DNA of 64,000 bases from the NCBI GenBank assembly GCA_021812825.1, contig JAKAMO010000001.1:1-64000 (forward strand), in the 5' to 3' direction. Source of the stretch: a bacterium (GTDB lineage Bacteria; Elusimicrobiota; Elusimicrobia; Elusimicrobiales; UBA9959). The translations under genes and the position numbers were made by a program. Shown in pieces: positions 16,458-25,027 of this stretch (position 1 is the stretch's first letter; every line of letters begins with the position of its first letter). Under the pieces are notes generated by a model that was not told the origin of the DNA, did not search any database, and saw only the letters and a list, made by a program, of their open reading frames with translations.

Positions 16458-17266
16458 TATTCCCCCAGCGTGCCGGCCTTCCTGGCGCGGCGCACCGAAA
16501 GACCGAACAACCAGACGGCGGCCGGGGCGAGCGCCGCGTCGAAAGCGGCCAGCGCCAACAGGTCGCCTTTTATCGCGCCCAGGCCCGACCCGCCGTTCAG
16601 CGCCAGTTGGAAGGCCCTCACCGCGTAGGTGACCGGCAGAAGCTTCGATACCGCCAGCAGCCAGCCAGGCAGCACCGTTACCGGGAAGTACACCCCGCCG
16701 AGCAGCCCCTCGAAATTGTTCAACAGCCAGGCCGCCGGGTTGCCGCGCTTGTACAGCATCACGAAGCAGGACGAGATCACACCGAGGGACGCGAAAGCGG
16801 CCGCCGAGAGCAGGAAGACCAGCGCGGCGGCCAGCCAGTTCGCCTGCGGGAAGCGCAGGCCGAAGACGAAGAAGCCGGCCAGCGCGTAGACCAGCAGCTC
16901 GAACGTCGCGAAGACGAAGTTCCAGGCCGACAGCGCGGCCAGCAGCGGCAGCGTGCCCAGCGGGGTGGAGAGCGCCGCCTCCAGCGTGCCCTGGGTCTGC
17001 TCCAGGCGCAGCCTCTCGGCGTACGAGCCGGCCCCGGTACCTATGTAGCCGAAGAAGGCCAGCGACGCGAAGGCGTAGGCGAAGTAGCTGCAGCGGTAGG
17101 GCGCGAGGTCGGGCGCCAGAGCGTCCCCGAACAGGCGGCCTATGAAATAGAAGACGGCGAGGTTCGCCAGCGAGGCCAGCGCCCCGAGCGCGAAAGACAG
17201 GCGGTAGCTGCTCTCCGTCAGGAAGTCCCGCCTGACGAAAGCGAGGATCAGACGCGCAAGGCTCAT
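16454..17266 (-). CDS. ABC-2 type transporter permease
   Basis: The 270-aa protein has about six hydrophobic segments and the overall pattern of ABC-2 (NodJ/DrrB-like) permeases, including the conserved late segment GGVYFPVTVLPGWL followed by LLPVTYAVRAFQL. It would form the membrane channel of an exporter for a drug, lipid, polysaccharide or similar substrate; the substrate cannot be read from the sequence. Its start overlaps the stop of the ATPase gene by 4 bp, so the two are translationally coupled and form one transporter. Its stop codon is shared with the convergent PorV-like gene in a CTAG overlap, leaving no room for a terminator between them. Confidence 0.85.
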   Translation of the reverse strand: MSLARLILAFVRRDFLTESSYRLSFALGALASLANLAVFYFIGRLFGDALAPDLAPYRCSYFAYAFASLAFFGYIGTGAGSYAERLRLEQTQGTLEAALSTPLGTLPLLAALSAWNFVFATFELLVYALAGFFVFGLRFPQANWLAAALVFLLSAAAFASLGVISSCFVMLYKRGNPAAWLLNNFEGLLGGVYFPVTVLPGWLLAVSKLLPVTYAVRAFQLALNGGSGLGAIKGDLLALAAFDAALAPAAVWLFGLSVRRARKAGTLGEY

Positions 17267-17934
17267 TGCCCGCCCCCGCCGCGCACGCGGCCTTTTTCCA
17301 GAGCCGCCACCCTGGGCGCGGCCTCGCGCAGCAGGCCCGGGGAATGCGAGGAAAGGATAACCGACGCCCGCCTGCCGCGCTCCTCTATCAGCCCCAGCAG
17401 GCCGTTGACCGCGGCGGGGTCCAGGCCGCGGAAAGGCTCGTCGAGCAGCAGGAAGACCGCGGGGCGTGAGAAGGCCCGTATCAGCGATACCTTCTGCATA
17501 TTGCCCTCTGACAGGCGGTCGAAGCGGCGTTCCAGCTCCGCCTCCGGCAGGCCCAGCCTGGCGGCCAATTCCCGGGCCAGCGGCAGCGAACGAGCCGGCT
17601 CCAGCCCGGCCAGCGAGCCGAAGAAGCGCAGGTTCTCGGCAGCGCTCAGGCGGAAGTAGAAGCTCCTGGGATTGGGAGGGCAGAGGGAGACTAGCTTCCT
17701 GAGGTCGGCGGGGCCGGACTGCCTGCCGCCGGAGCTTATGCTCCCGCCGTCGGCCTCCAGAACCCCGGCCAGGGTCTTGAACAGGGTGGTCTTGCCGGAG
17801 CCGTTGGGGCCTTCCAGGCCAAGCACGCCCGGCCCGGCCGCCAGGTCCACGCCGTCCAGCGCGCGCAGGGCGGCGCCGCCGCTGAACGGCGGCGGCGGGA
17901 AGACCTTGACCAGCCCGCGGGCTTCCAGTATCAC
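17263..17934 (-). CDS. ABC transporter ATP-binding protein
   Basis: The 223-aa ATPase carries Walker A GPNGSGKTT, a signature-like LSEGNMQKVSL, Walker B FLLLDEP with the following GLDP D-loop, and the H-loop in SSHS. It is the nucleotide-binding subunit partner of the ABC-2 permease encoded next to it, with a 4-bp overlap between the genes. GTG is the start codon at 17934. The signature is slightly degenerate (LSEGN rather than LSGGQ), as often seen in ABC-2 exporters. The pair is divergent from the hpf-led operon and lies between it and the surface-protein genes. Substrate unknown. Confidence 0.9.
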   Translation of the reverse strand: MILEARGLVKVFPPPPFSGGAALRALDGVDLAAGPGVLGLEGPNGSGKTTLFKTLAGVLEADGGSISSGGRQSGPADLRKLVSLCPPNPRSFYFRLSAAENLRFFGSLAGLEPARSLPLARELAARLGLPEAELERRFDRLSEGNMQKVSLIRAFSRPAVFLLLDEPFRGLDPAAVNGLLGLIEERGRRASVILSSHSPGLLREAAPRVAALEKGRVRGGGGQ

Positions 17935-17997
17935 GCTAGTATCATAGCACAGAGGCGCCCGCGGGCAGAAGCCGGACCGGGGCGCCTTTCGCCGGCG

Positions 17998-18060
17998 GTC
18001 CTTTTATTATGATAAAATATATAGATAACTCCGCCCCTGAAGCGGGGGAGTCTTTATTTT
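17998..18060 (+). promoter_or_regulatory. AT-rich promoter and leader region of the hpf-PTS operon
   Basis: This is the only AT-rich stretch in the gap between the divergent ABC genes and hpf. It contains TATGAT and GATAAAAT elements usable as -10 boxes, followed by an imperfect hairpin (CTCCGCCCC, loop TGAA, GCGGGGGAG) and TCTTTATTTT. The hairpin plus U-rich tract resembles an intrinsic terminator lying inside the leader, so attenuation is possible. Exact start site not determined. Confidence 0.35.
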
Positions 18061-18085
18061 AGCAACGGCAGCATGGAGGATAATG

Positions 18086-18607
18086 ATGAGAATACATATA
18101 GTGGCCCGCAAAATTAAGATGACCAAGCCGATAAAGGAGTTCATCGAGAACAAACTCGAGAAGCTCCACGAGTACCTGGACAACATAGTCTGGGCGCAGG
18201 TCATAGTTTCCGTGGAGAAGAAGATCCACGCCGCCGAGGTGATCGTGCACGCCGGCCACCAGACGATGAAGGCCGCCGCCGAGTCCGACGAGATGTACTC
18301 CGCCATAGACAAGGCGATGGACAAGATGGAGTCGCAGGTTAAGAAGTACAAGGAGCGCTTCACCGACCACCACGCCGCCGAGGTCGCCGACCTGGGCGAG
18401 TTCACCACGCTGGTCGGCCCCGAGATCCGCTTCTCCGTGGTCAAGGACGTCCCGCTGAAGCCGATGAACAAGGAAGAGGCCGTCATCGAGATGGAGAAGC
18501 TCGGCTTTAACTTCTGGATGTTCCAGGACAGGGGCTCCAAGCAGCTGCAGGTGGTCTTCAAGCGGCTCGACAGCACCTACGGGCTGCTGCAGCCGGTGAA
18601 GAAATAA
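18086..18607 (+). CDS. hpf: Ribosome hibernation promoting factor, long form
   Basis: The protein (173 aa from the second of two adjacent ATGs) starts MRIHIVARKIKMTKPIKEFI, typical of the HPF/RaiA/YfiA family, with a conserved basic HVxxR-type N-terminal ribosome-binding domain of about 100 residues. It continues into a C-terminal domain of about 60 residues (EIRFSVVKDVPLKPM...EEAVIEMEKLGFNFWMFQD) that in long HPF mediates dimerisation of 70S ribosomes into 100S particles. The Shine-Dalgarno GGAGGA ends 5 nt before ATG 18086 but only 2 nt before ATG 18083, so 18086 is preferred. It leads an operon with hprK, rapZ and PTS genes, a layout reminiscent of the proteobacterial rpoN-hpf-ptsN-rapZ cluster. 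Confidence 0.92.
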   Translation: MRIHIVARKIKMTKPIKEFIENKLEKLHEYLDNIVWAQVIVSVEKKIHAAEVIVHAGHQTMKAAAESDEMYSAIDKAMDKMESQVKKYKERFTDHHAAEVADLGEFTTLVGPEIRFSVVKDVPLKPMNKEEAVIEMEKLGFNFWMFQDRGSKQLQVVFKRLDSTYGLLQPVKK

Positions 18608-18620
18608 GCGGCGAAGCCCG

Positions 18621-19583
18621 ATGTCAGTGCAGACCAAGCCGGCCAAGCATATCACCGTCCGGGAACTGCTCAGGTCCAGGGGCAGGATCCTGGGCCTGAA
18701 GGCCGTCGCCGGAGCGGGGAACCTCAACCGGCACGTCACCGTCAGCGAGATAAACCGCCCCGGCCTCGCGATAGCCGGCCACATGGAGCAGTTCCGCGCG
18801 GAACGCATCCAGATCATAGGCCAGGGCGAGTACGCCTACTGCCAGAAAGAGGATTCCCGCCGGGTCTCGGCGAACCTGCAGAAAATGTTCTCCGCGCAGG
18901 ACATTCCGTGCGTGATAGTGACCGGCGGCGCCAAGCCGCTGACGGTGATAAAACAGGCCTGCGCGAAGGCCCGGGTCCCGCTGCTGACCACGACCTCCGA
19001 CACGTCGGCGTTCATCCGCGAGCTGACGATGTTCCTGGACGATCAGCTGGCGGCCATCACTTACGCGCACGGCGTGCTGGTCAGCGTCTACGGCCTGGGC
19101 GTCCTGATCCAGGGCGACTCCGGGGTGGGCAAGTCGGAGTGCGCGCTGGAGCTGCTCAAGCGCGGACACATCCTGATAGCCGACGACGTGGTCGAGGTGA
19201 AGCGCCGCATCGGGTACATGCTGGTCGGCAACTCGCCGAAGAACATCAAGCACTACATGGAAGTGCGCGGCCTCGGCATCATCGACGTGGAGCTGCTGTT
19301 CGGCATAGGCTCCACTATGGACCAGTCGCTGATAGAGATGCACGTGAAACTGGAGAGCGTGCCGTCCGGTTCGCTGGCCAACTACGACCGCACCGGCCTG
19401 AAGGCCGACAGCGTCAGCATCCTGGAGGTGCCGGTGCCGTCGCTGCGGCTGCCGGTGACCCCGGGCCGCAACCTGGCCGTGCTGATAGAGGTGGCCGCGC
19501 TGAACCAGCGCCTGAAGAACCAGGGCTACTTCGTCGCGAAGCGCTTCAACGACAGCCTGATACGCGAGATGGGGAAGAAATAG
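18621..19583 (+). CDS. hprK: HPr kinase/phosphorylase
   Basis: HprK phosphorylates HPr on Ser46 using ATP or PPi and reverses this by phosphorolysis, linking carbon status to PTS activity. The 320-aa protein has the usual two-domain build: an N-terminal domain of about 130 residues, then the catalytic domain with the catalytic His in ITYAHGVLVS, the P-loop GDSGVGKS at about residues 165-172, the acidic DDVVEVKR stretch, and the family signature MEVRGLGIIDVELLFG. HPr encoded 3 kb downstream retains Ser46, so the pair is complete. It lies 13 bp after hpf, and its stop abuts the rapZ start (TAGATG). Confidence 0.95.
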   Translation: MSVQTKPAKHITVRELLRSRGRILGLKAVAGAGNLNRHVTVSEINRPGLAIAGHMEQFRAERIQIIGQGEYAYCQKEDSRRVSANLQKMFSAQDIPCVIVTGGAKPLTVIKQACAKARVPLLTTTSDTSAFIRELTMFLDDQLAAITYAHGVLVSVYGLGVLIQGDSGVGKSECALELLKRGHILIADDVVEVKRRIGYMLVGNSPKNIKHYMEVRGLGIIDVELLFGIGSTMDQSLIEMHVKLESVPSGSLANYDRTGLKADSVSILEVPVPSLRLPVTPGRNLAVLIEVAALNQRLKNQGYFVAKRFNDSLIREMGKK

Positions 19584-20447
19584 ATGGCCAGGACCGGAAT
19601 AAAGGGCAGGATATTCATCATCACCGGCATGTCCGGCGCCGGCAAGAGCCAGGCGCTGAAGTCCTTCGAGGACCTCGGGTTCTACTGCATCGACAACCTG
19701 CCGATCTCGCTGATCCCGCAGTTCGCGGGGCTGGTGGGCGACAGGCGTTATCTGAGGAACGTGGCGCTCGGTATAGACATCCGCGAGGGCCGCTTCTTCA
19801 AGGATTTCATCCGCACGCTGGACAACCTCGGCAAGCTGGGGCTGGACTACAAGATCATGTTCCTCGACGCCTCCGACGAGGTGCTGATGCAGCGCTTCTC
19901 CGAGACCCGCCACCGCCATCCGCTCGGCAAGAACATCGCCGCGGCGGTCAAGGAGGAGCGGCGGCTGCTCTTCGAGCTGAAGGCCCGTGCCAACAAGGTC
20001 ATCGACACCACCAAGCTGACGCTGGGGGAGCTCAAGGAAGTCCTCTCGGCCGCGCTGGAGCTGAAGCGCACGGCGGAGATGAAGCTCTCGGTGATCTCCT
20101 TCGGCTATAAGTACGGCATCCCGCTGGACGCCGACATCGTGATGGACGTGCGCTTCCTGCCCAACCCGTATTACGTGGCCTCGCTGCGGAAGAAGACCGG
20201 GATGGACGCGTCCGTCGGGGTCTACCTGCGCAGGCAGCCGGGCTTCAAGAGCTTCCTTAAGTCCTATACCGAGCAGATCAGGACGCTGCTGCCGCTCTAC
20301 ATCAAGGAGGGCAAGTCCTATCTTACTATAGCGATAGGCTGCACCGGCGGCAGGCATCGCAGCGTCTACATAGCCAGGCAGATAGCCGAGACGCTCTCCG
20401 CGGGCGGCTTCTCGGTCTCCGAGTACCACCGGGACATCCGCAAGTAA
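19584..20447 (+). CDS. rapZ: RapZ/YvcJ-family nucleotide-binding protein
   Basis: The 287-aa protein has the N-terminal P-loop GMSGAGKS (residues 15-22), the ED(L)GFYCIDNLP motif right after it, and the C-terminal signature GCTGGRHRSVYIA that identifies the RapZ/YvcJ family. In Escherichia coli RapZ delivers the GlmZ sRNA to RNase E to tune glucosamine-6-phosphate synthase; in Bacillus YvcJ is a P-loop ATPase/GTPase with a less clear role. Directly abutting hprK and preceding PTS genes, it fits the recurrent rapZ-PTS linkage. Whether it acts through an sRNA here is unknown. Confidence 0.93.
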   Translation: MARTGIKGRIFIITGMSGAGKSQALKSFEDLGFYCIDNLPISLIPQFAGLVGDRRYLRNVALGIDIREGRFFKDFIRTLDNLGKLGLDYKIMFLDASDEVLMQRFSETRHRHPLGKNIAAAVKEERRLLFELKARANKVIDTTKLTLGELKEVLSAALELKRTAEMKLSVISFGYKYGIPLDADIVMDVRFLPNPYYVASLRKKTGMDASVGVYLRRQPGFKSFLKSYTEQIRTLLPLYIKEGKSYLTIAIGCTGGRHRSVYIARQIAETLSAGGFSVSEYHRDIRK

Positions 20448-20476
20448 CGCCGCGCCGGAGCGCGGCCGGAGTTCTT

Positions 20477-20884
20477 ATGATAAATATCATCGTCATTACG
20501 CACGGGGAGTTCGGTGCCTACCTGATAGAGGCGGCCGAGGGCATAGTGGGCGCCCAGCACGAGGGTCTGAAGAACGTCTCCATCTCCGCGCGCATGACGC
20601 TGGAGCGCGTCAGGGAGGCCATCTCCTCCGCGATAGAAGAAATGCGCTCCGACGACGGCATGATCTTCCTGATAGACATGCCCGGCGGCACGCCGATGAA
20701 CGTGGTGCTGCCGCTGGCCAAGGACATCGCGAGGAGCGCGGTGATCTGCGGCGTCAACATCAACATGATGACCTCCGCGTTCGCCTACAGGCAGTCCCTG
20801 GATTTCGACAGGCTCGCGGTCAAGATAGTGGAGGACGGCCGGAAGGCCGTCTGCGAAGTGAAGAGCCTTCTGATGAAGAAGTGA
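20477..20884 (+). CDS. PTS EIIA component, mannose/fructose/sorbose family
   Basis: The 135-aa protein begins MINIIVITHGEFG; His9 in THGEFG is the phosphorylation site that accepts phosphate from HPr-His15. The segment FLIDMPGGTPMNV is the conserved dimer/active-site region of ManX-type IIA domains. It is encoded as a separate polypeptide, followed 7 bp later by the IIB gene, so the transporter has four separate subunits (A, B, C, D). The sugar cannot be assigned; mannose-family systems transport hexoses, amino sugars or sorbose. Confidence 0.9.
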   Translation: MINIIVITHGEFGAYLIEAAEGIVGAQHEGLKNVSISARMTLERVREAISSAIEEMRSDDGMIFLIDMPGGTPMNVVLPLAKDIARSAVICGVNINMMTSAFAYRQSLDFDRLAVKIVEDGRKAVCEVKSLLMKK

Positions 20885-20891
20885 GGACGGC

Positions 20892-21368
20892 ATGATAATC
20901 CTTTACAGGGTCGACGACAGGCTGGTTCACGGCCAGGTGGTGGAGGGCTGGGTGCCGCTTTTGAAGGCGGAGGAGCTGGCCGTGGTGTCCGACGAGATAG
21001 CCGCCGACGAGATGCGGCAGACCATAATGCGCTTCGCCACGCCCGAGGGCGTGGACCTGAAGATAATGACGGTGGCCGACGCCGAGACCTATCTCCCGGA
21101 GGCGGAGAAGTCCGGCCGGCGCGTGCTGCTGCTGCTGCCGGGCCTCGCGGAGGCCGTGGCGCTCTCCAAGAACGGCGTGAAGATGCCGTCCCTTAACATC
21201 GGCGGAATGCACTATTCGGCCGGCAAGAACCTCTCGATAGGCAAGGCCATCTTCCTGAACGAAGCCGACTGCGCCGCGCTGCGCGAGCTCTCGGCCGCCG
21301 GCATACAGATAGAGGGACGGGGCGTCCCCTCCGACAAGCCGCTGAACCTGATGGAGGCCATAGCCTGA
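20892..21368 (+). CDS. PTS EIIB component, mannose/fructose/sorbose family
   Basis: The 158-aa protein starts MIILYRVDDRLVHGQVVEGW; His13 in RLVHGQV is the phospho-acceptor that passes phosphate from IIA to sugar during transport. The later NIGGMHYSAGKN segment is also typical of the family. It is slightly shorter than ManX IIB domains but of normal length for stand-alone IIB proteins. It lies between the IIA gene (7 bp upstream) and the membrane subunits IIC and IID downstream, consistent with one operon. Confidence 0.9.
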   Translation: MIILYRVDDRLVHGQVVEGWVPLLKAEELAVVSDEIAADEMRQTIMRFATPEGVDLKIMTVADAETYLPEAEKSGRRVLLLLPGLAEAVALSKNGVKMPSLNIGGMHYSAGKNLSIGKAIFLNEADCAALRELSAAGIQIEGRGVPSDKPLNLMEAIA

Positions 21369-21410
21369 CCATGGGAACCGCGCAGCTCAACGGCGCCGCG
21401 GGAGGGCGGA

Positions 21411-22016
21411 TTGCTTAAGGCTCTCGTCTCCTCGGCCCTCGCCGGGCTGCTCGGCCTGGACACCGTCCAGGCGGGGCAGTTCCTGCTGTCGCGGCCGGCG
21501 CTGATCGGGCCGCTGCTGGGCTGGCTCAACGGCTTTCCGCTCGAAGGGGCCCGCCTCGGGGCCATCATCGAGCTGCTGTACATGGATTTCATCCCGGTGG
21601 GCGGAGTGGTGCCGCCTAACGGGGCGGTGGCCGCCGCGGCCGCGGTGCTGGCTCACGCGGCGGGCGGACTGGCGCCTTCGCTGGCCTTCTTCATCGGCCT
21701 GGCCGCCGGCTCGCTCTTCTCCCCGGTGGAATACAGGCTGCGCGCGGCCCGCTCCTCCTGGGGGCGGAAGCTGGACGCGCAGGTCATGGCCGGGGATCTC
21801 GGCCTCGGCCGCTGGGTGACGTTCTCCCTGGCTTCAGAGGCCGTGGTCACCGCGGCGTTCGTTATGTGCTGCACGGCCGCCGCCGGCCTGCTGGCCGCGG
21901 TCCCGGGGGTCGCCCGCCTCTATCCCGGCACGGATTTCGCCTATTCGCTGATGCCGTGGCTGGGACTCAGCGGGCTCTATTTCAGGTTCAGGACGCAGAT
22001 CTACAAGAAAGGATAA
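21411..22016 (+). CDS. PTS EIIC membrane component, mannose family
   Basis: The 201-aa protein is mostly hydrophobic, with the IIC-Man signature around LLGLDTVQAGQFLLSRPALI and the stretch LLYMDFIPVGGVVPPNGAV that includes the substrate-translocating region. It is on the short side for ManY-like IIC proteins (often 230-270 aa). The start is a TTG preceded at good distance by GGGAGGG; the nearest upstream ATG (21371) is in a frame that stops within 15 codons. It works with the IID subunit encoded 2 bp downstream as the membrane permease. Confidence 0.85.
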   Translation: MLKALVSSALAGLLGLDTVQAGQFLLSRPALIGPLLGWLNGFPLEGARLGAIIELLYMDFIPVGGVVPPNGAVAAAAAVLAHAAGGLAPSLAFFIGLAAGSLFSPVEYRLRAARSSWGRKLDAQVMAGDLGLGRWVTFSLASEAVVTAAFVMCCTAAAGLLAAVPGVARLYPGTDFAYSLMPWLGLSGLYFRFRTQIYKKG

Positions 22017-22018
22017 AG

Positions 22019-22855
22019 ATGTTCGGGTCGATGTTCGTGAGGTCGTTCTTCATGCAGGCGGGCTGGAACTACGAAAGGTTCCAGAACCTCGGCTTCGCCT
22101 TCACGCTGCGGCCCGCGCTGGAGAGGATCTACCCTGACCGGGAGAAGCTGAAGGCCGCGCTGCTGCGCCATCTCCAGCTGGTGAACACTCAGCCTTACAT
22201 GGCCTCCTTCGTGGCCGGCAACGTGGCCCGCATGGAGGAGAAGGCGGCGGCTTCCGCGGACCAGGAGGCGGCCCTCAAGAGCCTGCCCGGGGTCAAGCAG
22301 GCGCTGGCCTCGAGCTTCGCCTCGATAGGCGACAGGATCTTCTGGGGCAGGCTGAAGCCGATGACCACGCAGATCTGCCTGCTGGTCTGGGCCGCCGGCG
22401 GTTTCTCGGGCTGGCTGTTCACCGGGATGGATTCAAAGGCCGGCATGCCGCTGCTGCTGGCGGGCCCGCTGACGGGGATAGTTTTTTATTCCGCCTTCGC
22501 GGTCTACTGGCGCTGGCGCGGTCTTAAGACCGGGTACGCCTGCGGCGGCACCGCCGCCTGCGGCCTCGACAGCGTCAACTGGACCAGGATGATACGCAGG
22601 CTCTCGGCCGCCGGCTTCGCGATGTCGCTGGCCATATCGCTGCTGGCCCTGGGCATGCTGCTGGCCCTGAGCGGCATTTCCTGCGCCCCGGGCGGGATAG
22701 CCATGAGGGCCGGGGCCGTGCTGGGAGTGCTGGTCCTTCACCGCGTCTGCCGCGCCACCGGCAGGTCCGTGTTCTTCGCGGCGGCGGCTCTGCTGTTCGC
22801 CTCGCTGCTGCTGTTCAGCGTTTTCGACTTCAGGCCTTTCGAGCTTTACATATGA
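22019..22855 (+). CDS. PTS EIID membrane component, mannose family
   Basis: The 278-aa protein starts MFGSMFVRSFFMQAGWNYER, followed by GFAFTLRPALERIYPD and the stretch QLVNTQPYMASFVAGNVARM, all characteristic of ManZ-type IID subunits. The C-terminal half contains several membrane spans. A longer frame extends upstream into the IIC gene, but ATG 22019 lies 2 bp after the IIC stop and begins exactly where family homology begins. Its end overlaps the HPr start by 4 bp (ATGA), indicating translational coupling of transporter and phosphocarrier. Confidence 0.88.
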   Translation: MFGSMFVRSFFMQAGWNYERFQNLGFAFTLRPALERIYPDREKLKAALLRHLQLVNTQPYMASFVAGNVARMEEKAAASADQEAALKSLPGVKQALASSFASIGDRIFWGRLKPMTTQICLLVWAAGGFSGWLFTGMDSKAGMPLLLAGPLTGIVFYSAFAVYWRWRGLKTGYACGGTAACGLDSVNWTRMIRRLSAAGFAMSLAISLLALGMLLALSGISCAPGGIAMRAGAVLGVLVLHRVCRATGRSVFFAAAALLFASLLLFSVFDFRPFELYI

Positions 22856-23118
22856 CAAAAAGAACGATCAAGATCATCAACGAACTGGGCATACACGCCC
22901 GCCCGGCCGGCATGATAGCCAACACCGCCTCCAGGTTCGCCTGCGACATAAGGCTGGTGAAGGACGGCATGGAGGTCAACGCGAAGAGCATCATGGGCAT
23001 CATGACGCTGGCCGCGGGCAAGGGCAGCGCGATAGAGATAACCGCTAAGGGCTCGGACGAGGGCGAGGCGGTGGCGGCGCTCGCCGATCTGTTCGAGAAG
23101 AAATTCGACGAGGATTAA
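22852..23118 (+). CDS. ptsH: Phosphocarrier protein HPr
   Basis: The 88-aa protein has both regulatory sites of HPr: His15 in GIHARPAG, phosphorylated by EI and donating to EIIA, and Ser46 in NAKSIMGIM, the target of HPr kinase. Length matches the family. The presence of Ser46 together with hprK in the same operon means that the Gram-positive style ATP-dependent control is probably functional here. It overlaps the IID gene by 4 bp and is followed 15 bp later by the EI gene. Confidence 0.95.
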   Translation: MTKRTIKIINELGIHARPAGMIANTASRFACDIRLVKDGMEVNAKSIMGIMTLAAGKGSAIEITAKGSDEGEAVAALADLFEKKFDED

Positions 23119-23133
23119 CGCTACAGGGGAATT

Positions 23134-24861
23134 ATGCTGATAAAGAAAGGGGTGCCGGCCAGCCTCGGAATAGCCATAGGCAAGGCCCATATCGTCAAAG
23201 AGGAGAACATCCTCATCGAGCAGAAGGACGTTCCGCCCGAGAAGATCAAGGCGGAGGTGAAGCGCTTCAAGGAGGCGCTCGACAAGACCAAGCTCGACCT
23301 CGACGCGATACGGGGCAAGATCCTGAACGTGCTCGGCAAGCAGCACGCCAAGCTGATAGACGCGCACCACCTGATCCTGCAGGACCCGCTGATCACCAAG
23401 GAGGTGCCGAAGCTGATCGTCTCCAAGGGGATGAACGCCGAGTTCGCTCTCTCCGAGATACTCGACAAGGCCGAGGAACAGTTCGAGAAGATAGACGACG
23501 AGTTCTTCCACGAGCGCAAGCACGACATCTTCGACGTGGGCAAGAAGATCATCTCCAACCTGGTCAACAGCAAGAAGACCTCGTTGAAGGACCTGAAGGA
23601 CCCGGTCATCATCGTGGCGCACAACCTCTATCCGTCGGATACGCTGCATATCCGCGAGTCCAACAAAGTGCTGGGCTTCTGCATGGACCTCGGCTCCAAG
23701 TCCAGCCATACCGCCATCTTCGCGCAGAGCATGGGCATACCGGCCGTCGTCGGACTGTCCGACATCAGCCGCCAGATCCAGAGCGGCGACACTCTGGTGG
23801 TGGACGGCGAGCAGGGGATGGTCATCATCTCGCCCACCACCGAGATCATCGAGAAGTATAAGGTGCGCAAGGAGGAGCTGCAGAAGCAGGAGCACTTCTT
23901 CCACCGCCTGAAGGGCCTGCCCGCCACCACGCGCGACGGCCACAAGATCAGCCTGATGTGCAACCTGGACTCCGCCGAGGACGCGCCCGAGCTGCCGGCC
24001 GTCAAGGCCGAGGGCGTGGGCCTGTACCGCACCGAGTTCCTGTATATGAACCGGGATTCGGTGCCTACGGAGGAGGAGCAGCTGACCGCGTATTCCTCGG
24101 TGGTGAAGGCCGCGCCGGGGATCCCGCTGACGATACGCACCGCCGATATCGGCGGCGACCGCGCCACCCAGCTCGGCATCAAGGGCTTGAAGGACGAACG
24201 CAACCCTTTCATGGGCTTCCGCGGCATCCGCCTGTTCATCAAGTACCCCGAGCTGCTGAAGACGCAGCTGCGGGCCATCTACAAGGCGAACACCGAAGGG
24301 AACATCAAGGTGATGATCCCGATGCTGTCCTCGGCCGACGAGCTGCTGACCGTGAAGCGCATAGCGGCCGACGTGAAGACCGAGCTGGCCGAGGAGGGCT
24401 TTAGCGTCGGCAAGGACCCCGAGTTCGGCGTGATGGTGGAGATCCCGGCCGCGGCCATCATTCTGGACTCGCTGCTCGGCGAGATCGACTTCGTCTCGAT
24501 AGGCACGAACGACCTGGTGCAGTACACGCTGGCCGTGGACCGCATCAACCAGTACGTTTCCGAGCTGTACGAGCCTTTCCACCCGGCGGTGCTGCGCCTG
24601 ATAAACCTGGTGGTGCAGACGGCCCACAAGAAGGGCAAGCCGGTCTCCGTCTGCGGCGAGATGGCCTCCGACCCGTACGCGATACCGCTGCTGATCGGCC
24701 TCGGCGTGGACATACTCTCGGTGCCGGCCAAGATGTACCTGCGCTCCAAGCACTCGGTCCGCTCGATGAGCTTCGAGAAGTTCACCGGCATAGCGCAGCG
24801 CGCGCTCAGCATGGCCACCTCCGACGAGATACGCCGGCTGGTCGAGGAAGAGGTGAAGTGA
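23134..24861 (+). CDS. ptsI: Phosphoenolpyruvate-protein phosphotransferase (enzyme I)
   Basis: Enzyme I takes phosphate from PEP onto a histidine and passes it to HPr. The 575-aa protein has the active-site His at residue 192 in GSKSSHTAIFA, the PEP-binding barrel with GLYRTEFLYM, RTADIGGD and GTNDLVQYTLAVDR, and the C-terminal catalytic Cys in VCGEMASDP. Length equals that of classical EI (about 575 aa), so this is not the nitrogen-PTS version with a GAF domain. Together with HPr, HprK and EIIA-D, it makes the operon a self-contained sugar PTS. Confidence 0.95.
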   Translation: MLIKKGVPASLGIAIGKAHIVKEENILIEQKDVPPEKIKAEVKRFKEALDKTKLDLDAIRGKILNVLGKQHAKLIDAHHLILQDPLITKEVPKLIVSKGMNAEFALSEILDKAEEQFEKIDDEFFHERKHDIFDVGKKIISNLVNSKKTSLKDLKDPVIIVAHNLYPSDTLHIRESNKVLGFCMDLGSKSSHTAIFAQSMGIPAVVGLSDISRQIQSGDTLVVDGEQGMVIISPTTEIIEKYKVRKEELQKQEHFFHRLKGLPATTRDGHKISLMCNLDSAEDAPELPAVKAEGVGLYRTEFLYMNRDSVPTEEEQLTAYSSVVKAAPGIPLTIRTADIGGDRATQLGIKGLKDERNPFMGFRGIRLFIKYPELLKTQLRAIYKANTEGNIKVMIPMLSSADELLTVKRIAADVKTELAEEGFSVGKDPEFGVMVEIPAAAIILDSLLGEIDFVSIGTNDLVQYTLAVDRINQYVSELYEPFHPAVLRLINLVVQTAHKKGKPVSVCGEMASDPYAIPLLIGLGVDILSVPAKMYLRSKHSVRSMSFEKFTGIAQRALSMATSDEIRRLVEEEVK

Positions 24862-24873
24862 ATGCCGAGCAGT

Positions 24874-25001
24874 GCCGTGGCGGGGCAATGGCGCAGAGGG
24901 TACTCGCGCAGGGCGAGGCTTGCGCAAGCGCCGAGCCCGAGCGGTAGCACGCGCACGGTGTGCGCGATAGCGTGCCCGAAGCGTCATTGCCCCGGCATGG
25001 C
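24874..25001 (+). repeat. Class I stem-bracketed intergenic element, copy 1
   Basis: The element fills the ptsI-lepA gap. The ends 24874-24890 and 24985-25001 are complementary at 15 of 17 positions, with one further G-T wobble, and include a 10-bp perfect run (CGGGGCAATG/CATTGCCCCG). The core contains CGAGGCTTGCGCAAGCG and the apical hairpin GCGCAC-GGT-GTGCGC at 24951-24965. The same core occurs in five other gaps in this window, each inside a different outer stem. Confidence 0.8.
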
Positions 25002-25027
25002 GCGACTAAAGTTCTAAGAATAGCAAC

